In this document: piece after piece, positions 40,988 to 49,781 of the stretch
Layout: every line of letters starts with the position of its first letter
Numbering within the stretch: position 1 is the first letter of the stretch
Source: Oceanipulchritudo sp049975345
Lineage (GTDB): Bacteria > Verrucomicrobiota > Verrucomicrobiia > Opitutales > Oceanipulchritudinaceae
Assembly (NCBI GenBank): GCA_049975345.1
Contig: JBNGDP010000007.1
Span: 1-64,000, forward strand
Direction of reading: 5' to 3'
Length of the DNA: 64,000 bases
Position numbers and translations under genes: made by a program
The notes under the pieces: generated by a model
Databases searched by the model: none
What the model was told of the DNA's origin: nothing
What the model saw: the letters and a program-made list of their open reading frames with translations, nothing else

Positions 40988-42225
40988 TGCTCGGTTCGAA
41001 GGGTTTCCGCCGGGCGCAGGCGAGCCGCCCGCCATGCGGGAAGCAGGCTGGCGAGGGTGGCAAGGAGCACCGCGAGAACGCCGATGCGGGCGATCTCCCC
41101 GAAATTGTAGTCAACGGGCAGGTACGCAAAGTAATAATAACGGATCAGGGTGTCCCGCGTCCCCGTGAGAGTGGCGAGCCCCTGGATGATGGGGTCGCGG
41201 AAGGACAGGCAGAGGACGGCCAGGCCGATGCCGAGAAGCGCCCCGAGAAGGCCGATGAAGAATCCCTGGAAGCAATAGATGCCGAGGACGCCCCGCCGGG
41301 CGCCCCCGATGACCGCCAGCAGGCCGATCTCGCGGGTCTTGCGCACCACCGTGAGCAACTGGGCGATGGCAATGGCGAAGACCGCCACCGCGACAATGAA
41401 CAGGTTGAGGAACAACATCATCATTTTTTCAAGGTCGAGGACCCAGAGGAAATCCGCCCAGCGCTCCTTCCAGGTCTGCACCCGCTTGCCGGGGCCGATG
41501 CTCTCCTGCATGGAACCGGCCACCGCGAACTCGTCGGCCCCGTCACGCAGGCGCACGGCGATCCCGTGCACCGCATCCCCGAGGCCGTACAAGTCCTGCA
41601 TGGTGCGAAGGGTGCAGAGGATTCCGGGCAGGAATTCCTGGTTCCATTCGATATTGTAGACCCCGGCCACGGTAAACTGCATCGGCAACACCATTTCGTT
41701 CTCCTGCAACCGGTCGATCATGACGGGACTGAAGACCTCGATTTCGCTGCCGATCCAGATGCCGAGGCTGCGGGCCAGGCTCTGGCTGACCAGCACCGTG
41801 TCGTCATAAAGGTCCCCGAGCGATCCAGCGACAAGGTAGTCCCCCACCCGGAAAACCGGATCCTCGTCATAGGCCAGGCCGTGGATCGCGGGAAAGACCG
41901 GCACGCTGCCGCTCCTTGCCATGACAAAGCCCCGGGCGTAGGGGGTGACGTGCTCCACCTCCGCAAAGGCACGGATGGTTTCGGCGAGAGAAAAGGCTCC
42001 CCCAAACGGATATCCACCCTCGGTGACGTCGAGATGTCCCGAGGTGTCGACAATCCGTTCCCGGTGCACCTGCCCGAATCCACCCATCACACTCTGCACA
42101 ATCACCAGCACCGCCACCCCGAGGGCGACCCCAAGCACCGAAAGGAAAAAGAAAACCGAGCCCAGCCGGCGACCGCTCGGGACCAGCTGCCGCAAGGCAA
42201 GATACATGTACCAGGGAAGGTTCAT
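40984..42225 (-). CDS. lipoprotein-releasing permease, LolC/LolE family
   Basis: This 413-residue protein has the MacB/LolC topology: transmembrane helix 1 near the N-terminus ('VFFFLSVLGVALGVAVLVIVQSVMGGF'), a ~220-residue periplasmic domain, then three helices with the FtsX-like motif 'REIGLLAVIGGARRGVLGIYCFQGFFIG'. The start 'LPWYMYLALRQLVPSGRR' resembles LolC/E ('.E.fIalRyLr..r'). ATG 42225 was used; a GTG at 42231 is also possible. Hexamer array E ends directly at its translation start. Confidence 0.9.
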   Translation of the reverse strand: MNLPWYMYLALRQLVPSGRRLGSVFFFLSVLGVALGVAVLVIVQSVMGGFGQVHRERIVDTSGHLDVTEGGYPFGGAFSLAETIRAFAEVEHVTPYARGFVMARSGSVPVFPAIHGLAYDEDPVFRVGDYLVAGSLGDLYDDTVLVSQSLARSLGIWIGSEIEVFSPVMIDRLQENEMVLPMQFTVAGVYNIEWNQEFLPGILCTLRTMQDLYGLGDAVHGIAVRLRDGADEFAVAGSMQESIGPGKRVQTWKERWADFLWVLDLEKMMMLFLNLFIVAVAVFAIAIAQLLTVVRKTREIGLLAVIGGARRGVLGIYCFQGFFIGLLGALLGIGLAVLCLSFRDPIIQGLATLTGTRDTLIRYYYFAYLPVDYNFGEIARIGVLAVLLATLASLLPAWRAARLRPAETLRTEQ

Positions 42226-42232
42226 CTCCACC

Positions 42233-42322
42233 AGATCGGGATCGGGAACGGGATCGGCCAGCCTTTATGGTCGGATTCGGCTGCTTCCGATCCCGATCCC
42301 GTTCCCGGTCCCGATCCTGGTT
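42233..42322. repeat. hexamer array E, long inverted repeat
   Basis: The left arm GATCGGGATCGGGAACGGGA plus TCGG (42235-42258) is complementary, with one unit offset, to the right arm built from CCGATC/CCGATC/CCGTTC/CCGGTC/CCGATCC (about 42288-42317). A 29-bp spacer separates them. It lies between the lysS stop and the lolC-type start, both on the minus strand. It may terminate lysS transcription or fold next to the permease ribosome-binding site. Confidence 0.75.
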
Positions 42323-42341
42323 TTTCTTCCATGAAATTTCC

Positions 42342-43814
42342 TCACTCCCTCCCCAGGGGTTTCAGCGAGGGGAAAAGGATGATATCCCGGATACTGGCCA
42401 CACCGGTGAGCATGATGACAAGGCGGTCGATGCCGATGCCCATGCCCCCGGCCGGGGGCATCCCGTGTTCAAGGGCGAGAAGGAAATCCTCGTCGATCTT
42501 CTGCTTTTCCTCGCCGGCCTGCCGCTCAAGTTGCTCGCGCTGGACGAAGGGATCGTTCTGCTCGCTGTAGGCGGGCGCGATCTCCTGTCCGTTGATGCAC
42601 AACTCGAAAACCTCGACGGTGCCGGGATCGTCCGGGGAGATCTTCGCAAGGGGAACGAGTTCCTTCGGCAGGTGGGTGACGAAGGTCGGCTCGATCAGGC
42701 CCGGCTCGACGCGCTTTTCAAAGACCGCATTGGTCACTTCGAAGTCCTCCCGTTCCGGATCGACCTCGATCTCCTCCTTTGCACACCAGGCGAGCTTTTC
42801 CTCCTTGCTGCGGGAAAACCATTGCGGATCACCGGTCTTCCCGATGACCAGATCCTTGTAGCGGGCTTCGCGCCATTCCCCGCCCAGTTCGATCTCGACC
42901 CCGTCATAGCGCTTGACGCGGGTTGTCCCGAGCACCTCGTCGCAGATTGCCCGCACCATGCCCCGGACCAGCTCCATCATGCCGCGGTAGTCGCTGTAGG
43001 CCTGGTAGACTTCCAGCATGGTGAACTCGGGGTTGTGCCGCCGCGAGAGGCCCTCGTTGCGGAAATTGCGCCCGATCTCGAAGACACGGTCGTAGCCGCC
43101 TACAAGGAGGCGCTTCAGGTACAGTTCAAGGGCGATGCGCAGATAAAACCGGCAGTCGAGGGCGTTGAAATGGGTCGTGAAGGGCCGTGCCGCCGCACCG
43201 CCGGCCTCCGCCTGCAGGATCGGGGTTTCCACCTCGATGAAATCACGCGACTCAAGGTAGTTGCGGATGCAGTGGATAATCCGGCTGCGCAGGCGGAAGA
43301 CCTTCCGTGAATCCTCGTTGCTGATCAGGTCGAGGTAGCGCTGCCGGTAAATCTGGTCGTCGTCCTGCAGGCCGTGCCATTTTTCCGGAAGGGGCCGCAT
43401 GGTCTTGTTGAGCAGCGCGAATTCCTGGACACGCAAGGTCACTTCGCCGGTCCTGGTTTTGAAGAGGGTCCCCTTTACGCCGATGAAGTCCCCCAGATCC
43501 AGCATTTTCTTGAATGTCTGTTGGTAGGCCTCCTCGCCGAGGATATCCTTCTTGAAGTACAGTTGCAGGGTTCCGGCCTGGTCGAGGATCCGAGCGAAGC
43601 TGGCCTTCCCCATCACCCGCATCGCGATCAGGCGCCCGGCACAACTGGCCACGGGGCTGTTCTCCTCGTCCTCGGTCCATGAGGCGATCGCCGCCGCACT
43701 GGTATGGCTCTGTGCCCAGTTGGTCCGGAAGGGATCCACGCCGCGGGCGCGCAATTCCTCCAGCTTAGACTTCCGCACGGCGAACTGGTCCGATGTATCG
43801 ACTGTCTGGTCCAT
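42342..43814 (-). CDS. lysS: lysyl-tRNA synthetase, class II
   Basis: This enzyme charges tRNA-Lys. The 490-residue protein has an N-terminal OB-fold anticodon domain ('SCAGRLIAMRVMGKASFARILDQAGTLQLY') and the class II core with motif 1 ('YLESRDFIEVETPILQAEAGGAAARPF'), motif 2 ('FEIGRNFRNEGLSRRHNPEFTMLE') and motif 3 ('GGMGIGIDRLVIMLTG'). Length is standard. It is transcribed away from the secreted-protein cassette across a ~125-bp divergent gap. Confidence 0.97.
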   Translation of the reverse strand: MDQTVDTSDQFAVRKSKLEELRARGVDPFRTNWAQSHTSAAAIASWTEDEENSPVASCAGRLIAMRVMGKASFARILDQAGTLQLYFKKDILGEEAYQQTFKKMLDLGDFIGVKGTLFKTRTGEVTLRVQEFALLNKTMRPLPEKWHGLQDDDQIYRQRYLDLISNEDSRKVFRLRSRIIHCIRNYLESRDFIEVETPILQAEAGGAAARPFTTHFNALDCRFYLRIALELYLKRLLVGGYDRVFEIGRNFRNEGLSRRHNPEFTMLEVYQAYSDYRGMMELVRGMVRAICDEVLGTTRVKRYDGVEIELGGEWREARYKDLVIGKTGDPQWFSRSKEEKLAWCAKEEIEVDPEREDFEVTNAVFEKRVEPGLIEPTFVTHLPKELVPLAKISPDDPGTVEVFELCINGQEIAPAYSEQNDPFVQREQLERQAGEEKQKIDEDFLLALEHGMPPAGGMGIGIDRLVIMLTGVASIRDIILFPSLKPLGRE

Positions 43815-43939
43815 GATAAATCAGGCACCTTGGAAGGAATTTCCGGCCATGGCAAACGGATTCAGGGTTTGCGGGCGTACCTGAATTTGACTAGGCGGAC
43901 GGCTTTACAGCCCTAACGGTCCATTACATAACCACAATC

Positions 43940-44869
43940 ATGACCACGAGCCTGTACGCCCTCACCGCCGCGTTGATGATCTACACCTGGCAGAGCGACC
44001 CGCTGCTGACGTACACGGTGCAGCGGTCCCTGGACCTCGAGAACTGGGAGACCCTTCCCCTTGTGGTGAGCGGGAGCGCGGGTCTGGAGGAAGTGGGCAT
44101 CGAGCTTGGGGAATGGCCGGTGTTTGTTCGGCTGCGCAGTTCGGAAAGCGGGGACACGAATCAGAACGGGCTGCCGGACGAGTGGGAATGGGAGCGATTC
44201 GGTCATGTCGAGGTGGAGGCATGGGCCGACCCGGACCTGGACGGGATGACAAACCTCGAGGAATGGGAGGGAGGGACCGATCCGCTGGATTTTTTCAACG
44301 GCGAGCGGCCGCGGCTTATCCTGTGCGGGGGCCGGGAATGGCTGGTCGCAGGCGGGGAAGTTTCCTCCCAGGCGCTGGTTGTCGCCCTGCATCGAGCCGA
44401 CGGCGATCCCTGGCCCGGGGCGCCGGTCCGGGTGCGGACACTGAGCGGGAACCCTGCGATCGTGCATGCCGGGGATCCGCCCGGCGAGGCACTGGCGGAG
44501 TGCGTGGAATGGACGGACGCCCTTGGGCGGCTCAATCCTGGAATCCATGCCCTTCACCTGCTTGGGCCCGGAGAGGCCGGGGCAAGCGAGACGGTCCTGA
44601 TCGAGGCCGGGGCGGCCACGGAAAGCCTCACCGTTGTCGGGGTTGGCGATGACTTCGGGGGTCCCCCGAGGGGGCTGGAATGGTCCATGGGACCCGAAGG
44701 CGTTCTGGAATGCAGCTGGTCGGGCGAACCGGGGACGGCGACGGGGTTCCTCGTCGAGGAACAGGGCAATTGCGGCCAATGGATCCGCCTGGCCGCCGTG
44801 CCGGTCGGCCAGCTCGCCCCGGCGGATCCGGATACCGGGCGATACCATCTCGCCATGAACGGGCATTGA
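43940..44869 (+). CDS. exported-type protein with EF-hand-like and Ig-like segments
   Basis: The 309-residue protein has an N-terminal hydrophobic stretch (about 5-17), then 'YTVQRSLDLENWETLP', a head frequent in verrucomicrobial exported proteins. Two calcium-binding thrombospondin type 3/EF-hand-like motifs follow: 'DTNQNGLPDEWEWE' (72-85) and 'DPDLDGMTNLEEWEGGTDPLDFFNG' (97-121). The C-terminal half resembles a bacterial Ig-like domain ('ALVVALHRADGDPWPGAPVRVRTLSG'). The same module order occurs at the head of larger surface proteins, but here it stands alone. Function unknown. The signal peptide is weak. It is first in a three-gene set. Confidence 0.75.
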   Translation: MTTSLYALTAALMIYTWQSDPLLTYTVQRSLDLENWETLPLVVSGSAGLEEVGIELGEWPVFVRLRSSESGDTNQNGLPDEWEWERFGHVEVEAWADPDLDGMTNLEEWEGGTDPLDFFNGERPRLILCGGREWLVAGGEVSSQALVVALHRADGDPWPGAPVRVRTLSGNPAIVHAGDPPGEALAECVEWTDALGRLNPGIHALHLLGPGEAGASETVLIEAGAATESLTVVGVGDDFGGPPRGLEWSMGPEGVLECSWSGEPGTATGFLVEEQGNCGQWIRLAAVPVGQLAPADPDTGRYHLAMNGH

Positions 44870-44890
44870 GCCAAACCGACTGTCACGGAA

Positions 44891-47800
44891 ATGTCATTAC
44901 GAAAGATCCATCCGCTGTTCCTTTTTCTCTTTCCAGTTGGAAATGCCTGCGAGGCGCTTCCCCTGCGCGCCGCCTACCAGTACTCCTTCGGGAAGGCCTG
45001 GTCGGCCGCCGCCGAGCTGCCACAGTATGATATCCTCGACCTCGGGCCCGGAACCGTTCCCCTGGCGGTCAACGATGGCGGGACGGTGCTGCTCGCCGAT
45101 TCCGCAAACCGGCTGGTTCGCTGGACCTGGGGAAGAAGGGAAGTCCTGCTGGAGGATTTCATTCCCGGCATGGGGGCGCACCTGAACGAGGCGGGGACGG
45201 TGGTGACCCTCGGGGTAAGCGGGGGTGTCATTCCGTCGGTTTTCCTGAACTACTGGCTTCCCGCGCAAACAGATCCATCCATCCAGGAATTCGGCGCAAA
45301 CCTGGTGGGCGATCCGCATTCCGGCAGGATCCATGACCTGAACGACCGGGACGAGGTGATTGCCCGTGTCGACGCCCAGGACAACTGGGAATTCCTTCCT
45401 CCCCAGACGATCCAGATCCGGACCGAAATCGGCTCCATCGGGAGCGGTTCATGGAGCACCCTTGCCACGTATGAATACTTTGAGGACATCGACTTCACCC
45501 TGACGCAGGGGGGCACCCTGTACGAGGTCACCGACCTCAACAACTACGGGGACACGGTCGGGCAGGTCTACATGGACCAGGCCACCTCCAGCGCGTGGGA
45601 ACCGGAGCCGGTCTACCTCTACCAGGACCAGTATTCCGCATTCAACCTGAATACCGTCCTCGACTTTGTCCCCCTGCAGGTCAACGACGCCCGCCATCTT
45701 CTTGGACGCACACAGGGCCCCGTCCATCAACTGGTGATCCTCGACCGCTTCGGCGAGCGCTGTCTCGGGGGGCTGGTCCCCGAGCTGGCGGAGGCCACCC
45801 CGGCCATGAGCAACCCGGTCAACGGCCTGGAGGAAATCGTCCTCATGGGCCGCTACTGGAAGCGAATGACCGAACGGGACCTGCTGGGCCGGCCCACCGG
45901 GAACCCGTCCCCGGATTTCCGGGAAGCCGCCGTCGCCGACCTTGTCGCCAATCCCGGCACATGGACGGAACTCGAGGCAACCTGCATCAGCGCCAACGGG
46001 CGCCTTGCCGGGACCGGCCGGGTCTTCAACGAGGACACCGTCACCATGGAGCAGCACGCCTTCCTGCTTGCCGGACGGTGCCTGCTGCCGGACTGGGACC
46101 GTAACGGAAAAATCGATACAGAAGACCGGCAGTTCAGCCATGCCGGCGAACCCTGGCGCTTCTGGGTCAACGACGACGACGATGAGGGCGGGCTGGCGCG
46201 GTCCGCGCTGGACGACCTCCCGGGAAGCCCCGAACCGGACTGGGAAACGGAGGGGGTGGACGGCCTGCGGGATGTCGTCGACTTCTTTCCCGTCCATGTC
46301 GACCTGCAGAGGCAGCTGCGGGCGATCGGGGACCCTGGCTCCGTGGAACTGGTCCTGCGGCACGGCCGGGGAGCCCTGAATTTCACCTACACCAGCCTGC
46401 TCCCCGAGGAGGTTGGGAGATTGCGCGATGGACCGTTGGCGGACGGCTTCGGCCCGGCGTTCGACGAACCGCTGCAATCCGCCGCCACGCAACAGGTCAC
46501 GGAAGAAGGCGTCCTCCTGTCGCCGGTTTTCCTCGGGAACATCCTGTCGGACAACCGGGGCATCCTCCTCCTCGAGGCGCGTGGCCCGACGACCTCGCCG
46601 CTGGTCCTCGAACTCAGGCGCGACGGGCAACCCGTCCTGACCTCCAGCCTTCCCCTATCCATCGCAAACGTGGCCGACATGCTGCGCATCATCAATCTGC
46701 GCAACGCCGATCCGAAGTTCAGCATCGCGGACCCGGGCCCCTGGATGACGCGTGCAGGCGAACCGCCAAACCTGCCGGACTCCTTCCTCGAATCCTTCAC
46801 CATCCCGCTGCGCACCCTGATTCATGTCCATGGATACAACTGGACCGGGGAGGAAGCGCCGGCCGCGCATGCCGAATTGTTCAAGCGCTTCTTCCAGTGC
46901 GGATCCAATGCCCGGTTTGTGGGCGTCAGCTGGTTCGGCGACCAGGGCATGCTGGAGCTGACCGGATCCTCCTTCGACTACAATGAAAATGTCATCAACT
47001 CCTTCATCACGGCAAAGACGATGACCGATGCCCTGGCCCCCTTCTCCGGTCCCGGCACGTACCTCTTCGCCCACAGCCTGGGAAACATGGTCGCTTCCAG
47101 TGCGGTTTTCGACCACGGCCTGCAGGCCGCCGCCTACTTCATGACCAACGCGGCCGTCCCGGTCGAAGCCTACATCGGGGAAACCGCCGACCGGCGCCTC
47201 ATGGTCCACCCCGACTGGAAGGATGAAGGCACCGCCTTGCCCGATTATCCCGAACACCTCCTTTCCCCCAACTGGTACCGGCTCTTTCCCCCGGAGGACC
47301 ACCGCTCCGGCCTGGGATGGAAGAGCCGGTTTGAGAACCTGGACAACCAGGTGGCCTGCTACCATTTCTACTCCAGCGGGGAGGATGTCCTGAGATCCGG
47401 AACCGGTGACATTCCCGGCCTGTTCAGCGATGTCGGCCACCGCGAACAGGTATGGGTCTACAATGAAATGGTCAAGGGAACCGGAGCCCTGGGAAGCTCC
47501 CTGACCGGGGACGTTCATGGCGGATGGGGATTCAACCGGCAATGGATGGAATGGGTCGAGATCAACGGATCCATCCACCCGCCTTCGGGAACCTGGATCC
47601 CCCTGTCGACGCAGGAAGCCGCCGCCATCGATCCCTCCGCTCTGGTTGCGGAACCCTTTTTCGCCCCGTTCTCCGACGGGGATGCCGATTTCCCGGCATG
47701 GGTGGACGGGACCTGGCTGTATGGCGACCGGACGGAGGCCAACGCCCATTTGCCCTCCGTGCCTTTCGGCGACTCCTCCATCCTCCTCGTCAAGAACCAC

Positions 47801-48046
47801 GCCAAGATCCTGGCCGAGGGAATCCCCGCCCACTCCGCTCCCGCCGGCTCCAATCCCCTGCCCAACCTGCTTCTCCTGCGGAACATCGACCTCGACCAGG
47901 CCTTCCGCAACAGCGCCCACTGGCCCTTCCGCGACGACGCCGACAAGCGCGACCGCTGGCTGCACAGCGATTACCTGAACCCGGCCCTCTCCCACGTCGC
48001 AGGCCTTTACCTGAAAATCGTCAACATCATCAACCAAATCCCATGA
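44891..48046 (+). CDS. large secreted protein with C-terminal lipase-like alpha/beta hydrolase domain
   Basis: The 1051-residue protein has a short N-terminal hydrophobic segment (about 8-17), a ~380-residue region with repeated 'VND.G', 'LNDRDEV', 'LNNYGDTVG', 'SANGRLAG' phrases as in HAF-repeat beta-propellers, and one dockerin/EF-hand-like loop 'DWDRNGKIDTEDRQF' (401-415). A linker domain precedes a C-terminal alpha/beta hydrolase: oxyanion-loop 'HVHGYNWTG' (645-653) and nucleophile elbow 'AHSLG' with Ser729. A late 'DVHGGWGF' may hold the catalytic His. This arrangement is not recognised as a named family. Substrate unknown; ester hydrolysis is inferred. Confidence 0.8.
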   Translation: MSLRKIHPLFLFLFPVGNACEALPLRAAYQYSFGKAWSAAAELPQYDILDLGPGTVPLAVNDGGTVLLADSANRLVRWTWGRREVLLEDFIPGMGAHLNEAGTVVTLGVSGGVIPSVFLNYWLPAQTDPSIQEFGANLVGDPHSGRIHDLNDRDEVIARVDAQDNWEFLPPQTIQIRTEIGSIGSGSWSTLATYEYFEDIDFTLTQGGTLYEVTDLNNYGDTVGQVYMDQATSSAWEPEPVYLYQDQYSAFNLNTVLDFVPLQVNDARHLLGRTQGPVHQLVILDRFGERCLGGLVPELAEATPAMSNPVNGLEEIVLMGRYWKRMTERDLLGRPTGNPSPDFREAAVADLVANPGTWTELEATCISANGRLAGTGRVFNEDTVTMEQHAFLLAGRCLLPDWDRNGKIDTEDRQFSHAGEPWRFWVNDDDDEGGLARSALDDLPGSPEPDWETEGVDGLRDVVDFFPVHVDLQRQLRAIGDPGSVELVLRHGRGALNFTYTSLLPEEVGRLRDGPLADGFGPAFDEPLQSAATQQVTEEGVLLSPVFLGNILSDNRGILLLEARGPTTSPLVLELRRDGQPVLTSSLPLSIANVADMLRIINLRNADPKFSIADPGPWMTRAGEPPNLPDSFLESFTIPLRTLIHVHGYNWTGEEAPAAHAELFKRFFQCGSNARFVGVSWFGDQGMLELTGSSFDYNENVINSFITAKTMTDALAPFSGPGTYLFAHSLGNMVASSAVFDHGLQAAAYFMTNAAVPVEAYIGETADRRLMVHPDWKDEGTALPDYPEHLLSPNWYRLFPPEDHRSGLGWKSRFENLDNQVACYHFYSSGEDVLRSGTGDIPGLFSDVGHREQVWVYNEMVKGTGALGSSLTGDVHGGWGFNRQWMEWVEINGSIHPPSGTWIPLSTQEAAAIDPSALVAEPFFAPFSDGDADFPAWVDGTWLYGDRTEANAHLPSVPFGDSSILLVKNHAKILAEGIPAHSAPAGSNPLPNLLLLRNIDLDQAFRNSAHWPFRDDADKRDRWLHSDYLNPALSHVAGLYLKIVNIINQIP

Positions 48047-48978
48047 ACATCCTGCTCCATCTGATGATCCTCCTGCCCCTTCTTCTGGGCGGGCAGGGAT
48101 CCCCCCTTCCCGGCACGGACTTCAAGCCGGTCACCTTCACGGTCATCGACACCGCCGGCAGGCCCGTTCCCGGCGCCCTCGTCGAAGCCTCCGTTCCCGG
48201 CCCGGGCAACGCCACCGGCTTGACCGACCAGAAGGGTGTCGTCATCCTCCAGCTGGTCACGGGCGCGACCCTTCACCTCTTTGTATCCAGAAACAGCTAC
48301 TACACAACCAGCGGCGAACTCTGGACCGGCGGCATCCACAAGGGCCCGGACGGCCGCCTCGTCCCGCGTGTTCTTCCCGATTCCTTCACCGTCACGCTCA
48401 AGGAGGTCCGCGATCCCGTCCCCCTGCGCAAGACCGTCTTCCGCGGCCGCGCCCCCGCCACCGGCAAGCCGGTCGGCTTTGACCTCGAGGCAGGGGACTG
48501 GATCCGCCCCTACGGGCGCGGCACCACCACCGACCTCCTCTTCCAGTTCCATGCGGTCGAGCTCGAGCCGGAGTCCTTCACCGGCACCATGACCCTCCTC
48601 TTTCCCAACAAGGGCGACGGCATCCAGCCCTTCGAGGCCCCGCGCCCCTTTTCCACCGACTTCGGCAGCAACCTCGCCCCGCCCCACCGGGCCCCGGTCG
48701 ACGGTTACCGCCCCTCCCTCTCCCGAACCCTCGCCCACAAAAAAGGGGATCCCTGGTCCACACAGGCCAATCATCGCCGCAACTACCTTCTCCGCACCCG
48801 CACCGTCCTCGATCCCGCCGGCTCCATCCGCCGCGCCTGCTACGGCTGGATCCAGGGCGAAATCGAGTTCGATCCCCGCGACCCCGCCGGCCCCCAGCTC
48901 GCCTTCACCGCCTTCTTCAATCCCGATCCCCACCCCGACGCACGCTCCCTCGAGGATCCCCGCTTCCTCCCCAACTGA
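48043..48978 (+). CDS. exported protein with carboxypeptidase-regulatory-like domain
   Basis: The 311-residue protein has a signal peptide ('ILLHLMILLPLLLGGQG', about 3-19) followed by 'FTVIDTAGRPVPGALVEAS...GLTDQKGVVILQL', the pattern of a CarboxypepD_reg/Ig-like beta sandwich. The remaining ~220 residues match nothing recognised; they include 'RPYGRGTTTDLLFQFHAVELEP' and a Pro-rich tail. Its start overlaps the stop of the hydrolase gene (ATGA), so it is probably a dedicated partner. Third-position C/G bias is strong, matching genome style. Confidence 0.78.
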   Translation: MNILLHLMILLPLLLGGQGSPLPGTDFKPVTFTVIDTAGRPVPGALVEASVPGPGNATGLTDQKGVVILQLVTGATLHLFVSRNSYYTTSGELWTGGIHKGPDGRLVPRVLPDSFTVTLKEVRDPVPLRKTVFRGRAPATGKPVGFDLEAGDWIRPYGRGTTTDLLFQFHAVELEPESFTGTMTLLFPNKGDGIQPFEAPRPFSTDFGSNLAPPHRAPVDGYRPSLSRTLAHKKGDPWSTQANHRRNYLLRTRTVLDPAGSIRRACYGWIQGEIEFDPRDPAGPQLAFTAFFNPDPHPDARSLEDPRFLPN

Positions 48979-49003
48979 CCACAACCCCATACCCGATTCA
49001 GCC

Positions 49004-49038
49004 TTGACTCATGTGAGTCACACGTTAGGGTGAATCAC
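49004..49038 (+). promoter_or_regulatory. candidate operator of the toxin-antitoxin operon
   Basis: TGACTCATGTGAGTCA (49005-49020) is a perfect inverted repeat. Two further palindromes, GTGAGTCAC (49013-49021) and GTGAATCAC (49030-49038), have centres 17 bp apart. TTGACT (49004-49009) could be the -35 hexamer. The second palindrome touches the antitoxin start codon. Ribbon-helix-helix antitoxins usually bind such repeats to repress their own operon. Confidence 0.55.
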
Positions 49039-49278
49039 ATGGGCAGACGCAATCTTACCATCTCCATTGAGGAGGAAAGCTACCAGGCGGCGAGAGTTGC
49101 AGCAGCAAAACGGGGAATCTCAGTGAGCGAACTGGTACGGGAATACTTCCGGAGCCTGGGAAATGAGCAGAAGACGCATGAGGAAAGGGTGGCCGCGCTG
49201 CTGGCCGCAATGGACGCCATCAAAGGCAGGTCTGCCGAGAACATTGAGCACGACCGGGACAAATTGCATGAACGTTAG
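49039..49278 (+). CDS. ribbon-helix-helix antitoxin-like protein
   Basis: The 79-residue protein starts 'GRRNLTISIEEESYQAARVAAAKRGISVSELVREYFRSL', a typical RHH fold (beta strand then two helices). A C-terminal helical tail ('HEERVAALLAAMDAIKG') is likely to bind the toxin. It precedes and overlaps the PIN-toxin gene by 11 bp, as in VapBC-type modules. ATG 49039 is used; a GTG at 49030 is in frame. Confidence 0.85.
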   Translation: MGRRNLTISIEEESYQAARVAAAKRGISVSELVREYFRSLGNEQKTHEERVAALLAAMDAIKGRSAENIEHDRDKLHER

Positions 49279-49681
49279 ACGGTTTCTGGACACGAACATC
49301 CTGTTGTATGCAATCAGCGAGAATCCAAGGGAGACGCGCAAGCGGGAAATTTCCCGACGCCTGGTCATCGGGGAAAACCTGGGAATTTCCACACAGGTAC
49401 TGGGGGAATTCTATGTGAATGCGACCAGGAAACTCCAGCCAGTGATCAGCCACGAGGAAGCCATCGAACTCATGCGCAAAATGGATCACTTTGAGGTCCA
49501 GCAGATCAACAAGGAGATTGTCTGGACAGCCCTGGCGATCAAGGAGGTCTTTGCCATTTCCTACTGGGACGCACAGATTGTGGCGGCCGCACACACGATG
49601 GGATGCGGGGAGATCCTGAGCGAGGACCTTGCTGATGGACAGAATTACGCCGGAGTCAGCGTGCACAATCCATTTGGATAA
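49268..49681 (+). CDS. PIN-domain toxin (VapC-like ribonuclease)
   Basis: This 137-residue PIN domain protein shows the acidic residues expected for metal-dependent RNA cleavage: Asp8 in 'RFLDTNILLYA', Glu in 'VLGEFYVNATR', and Asp in 'SYWDAQIVAAA', with a later 'SEDLADGQ'. It is probably inhibited by the RHH protein encoded upstream. VapC toxins cut tRNA or rRNA; the target is not predictable. The catalytic set looks intact, so the module is likely functional. Confidence 0.88.
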   Translation: MNVRRFLDTNILLYAISENPRETRKREISRRLVIGENLGISTQVLGEFYVNATRKLQPVISHEEAIELMRKMDHFEVQQINKEIVWTALAIKEVFAISYWDAQIVAAAHTMGCGEILSEDLADGQNYAGVSVHNPFG

Positions 49682-49781
49682 ATCGCCCAAAAGCTGGTCC
49701 GGCATGGTGGCGGCGTTTTACATCGCCCTTGAGGTGTGACGCGGATTGCCTTTTGCCGCCGCATGCGTATTGATCGGTGGC

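Noticed and set aside
43815..43939. Promoter for the secreted cassette (TTGACT at 43887-43892)
   Set aside because: No -10 hexamer at acceptable spacing; TTTACA is 11 bp away and CCTAAC 19 bp away.
46655..48037. 460-codon minus-strand frame over the large hydrolase gene
   Set aside because: Gly/Val-rich complement of the coding strand with no domain; the plus frame has a lipase elbow and continuous neighbours.
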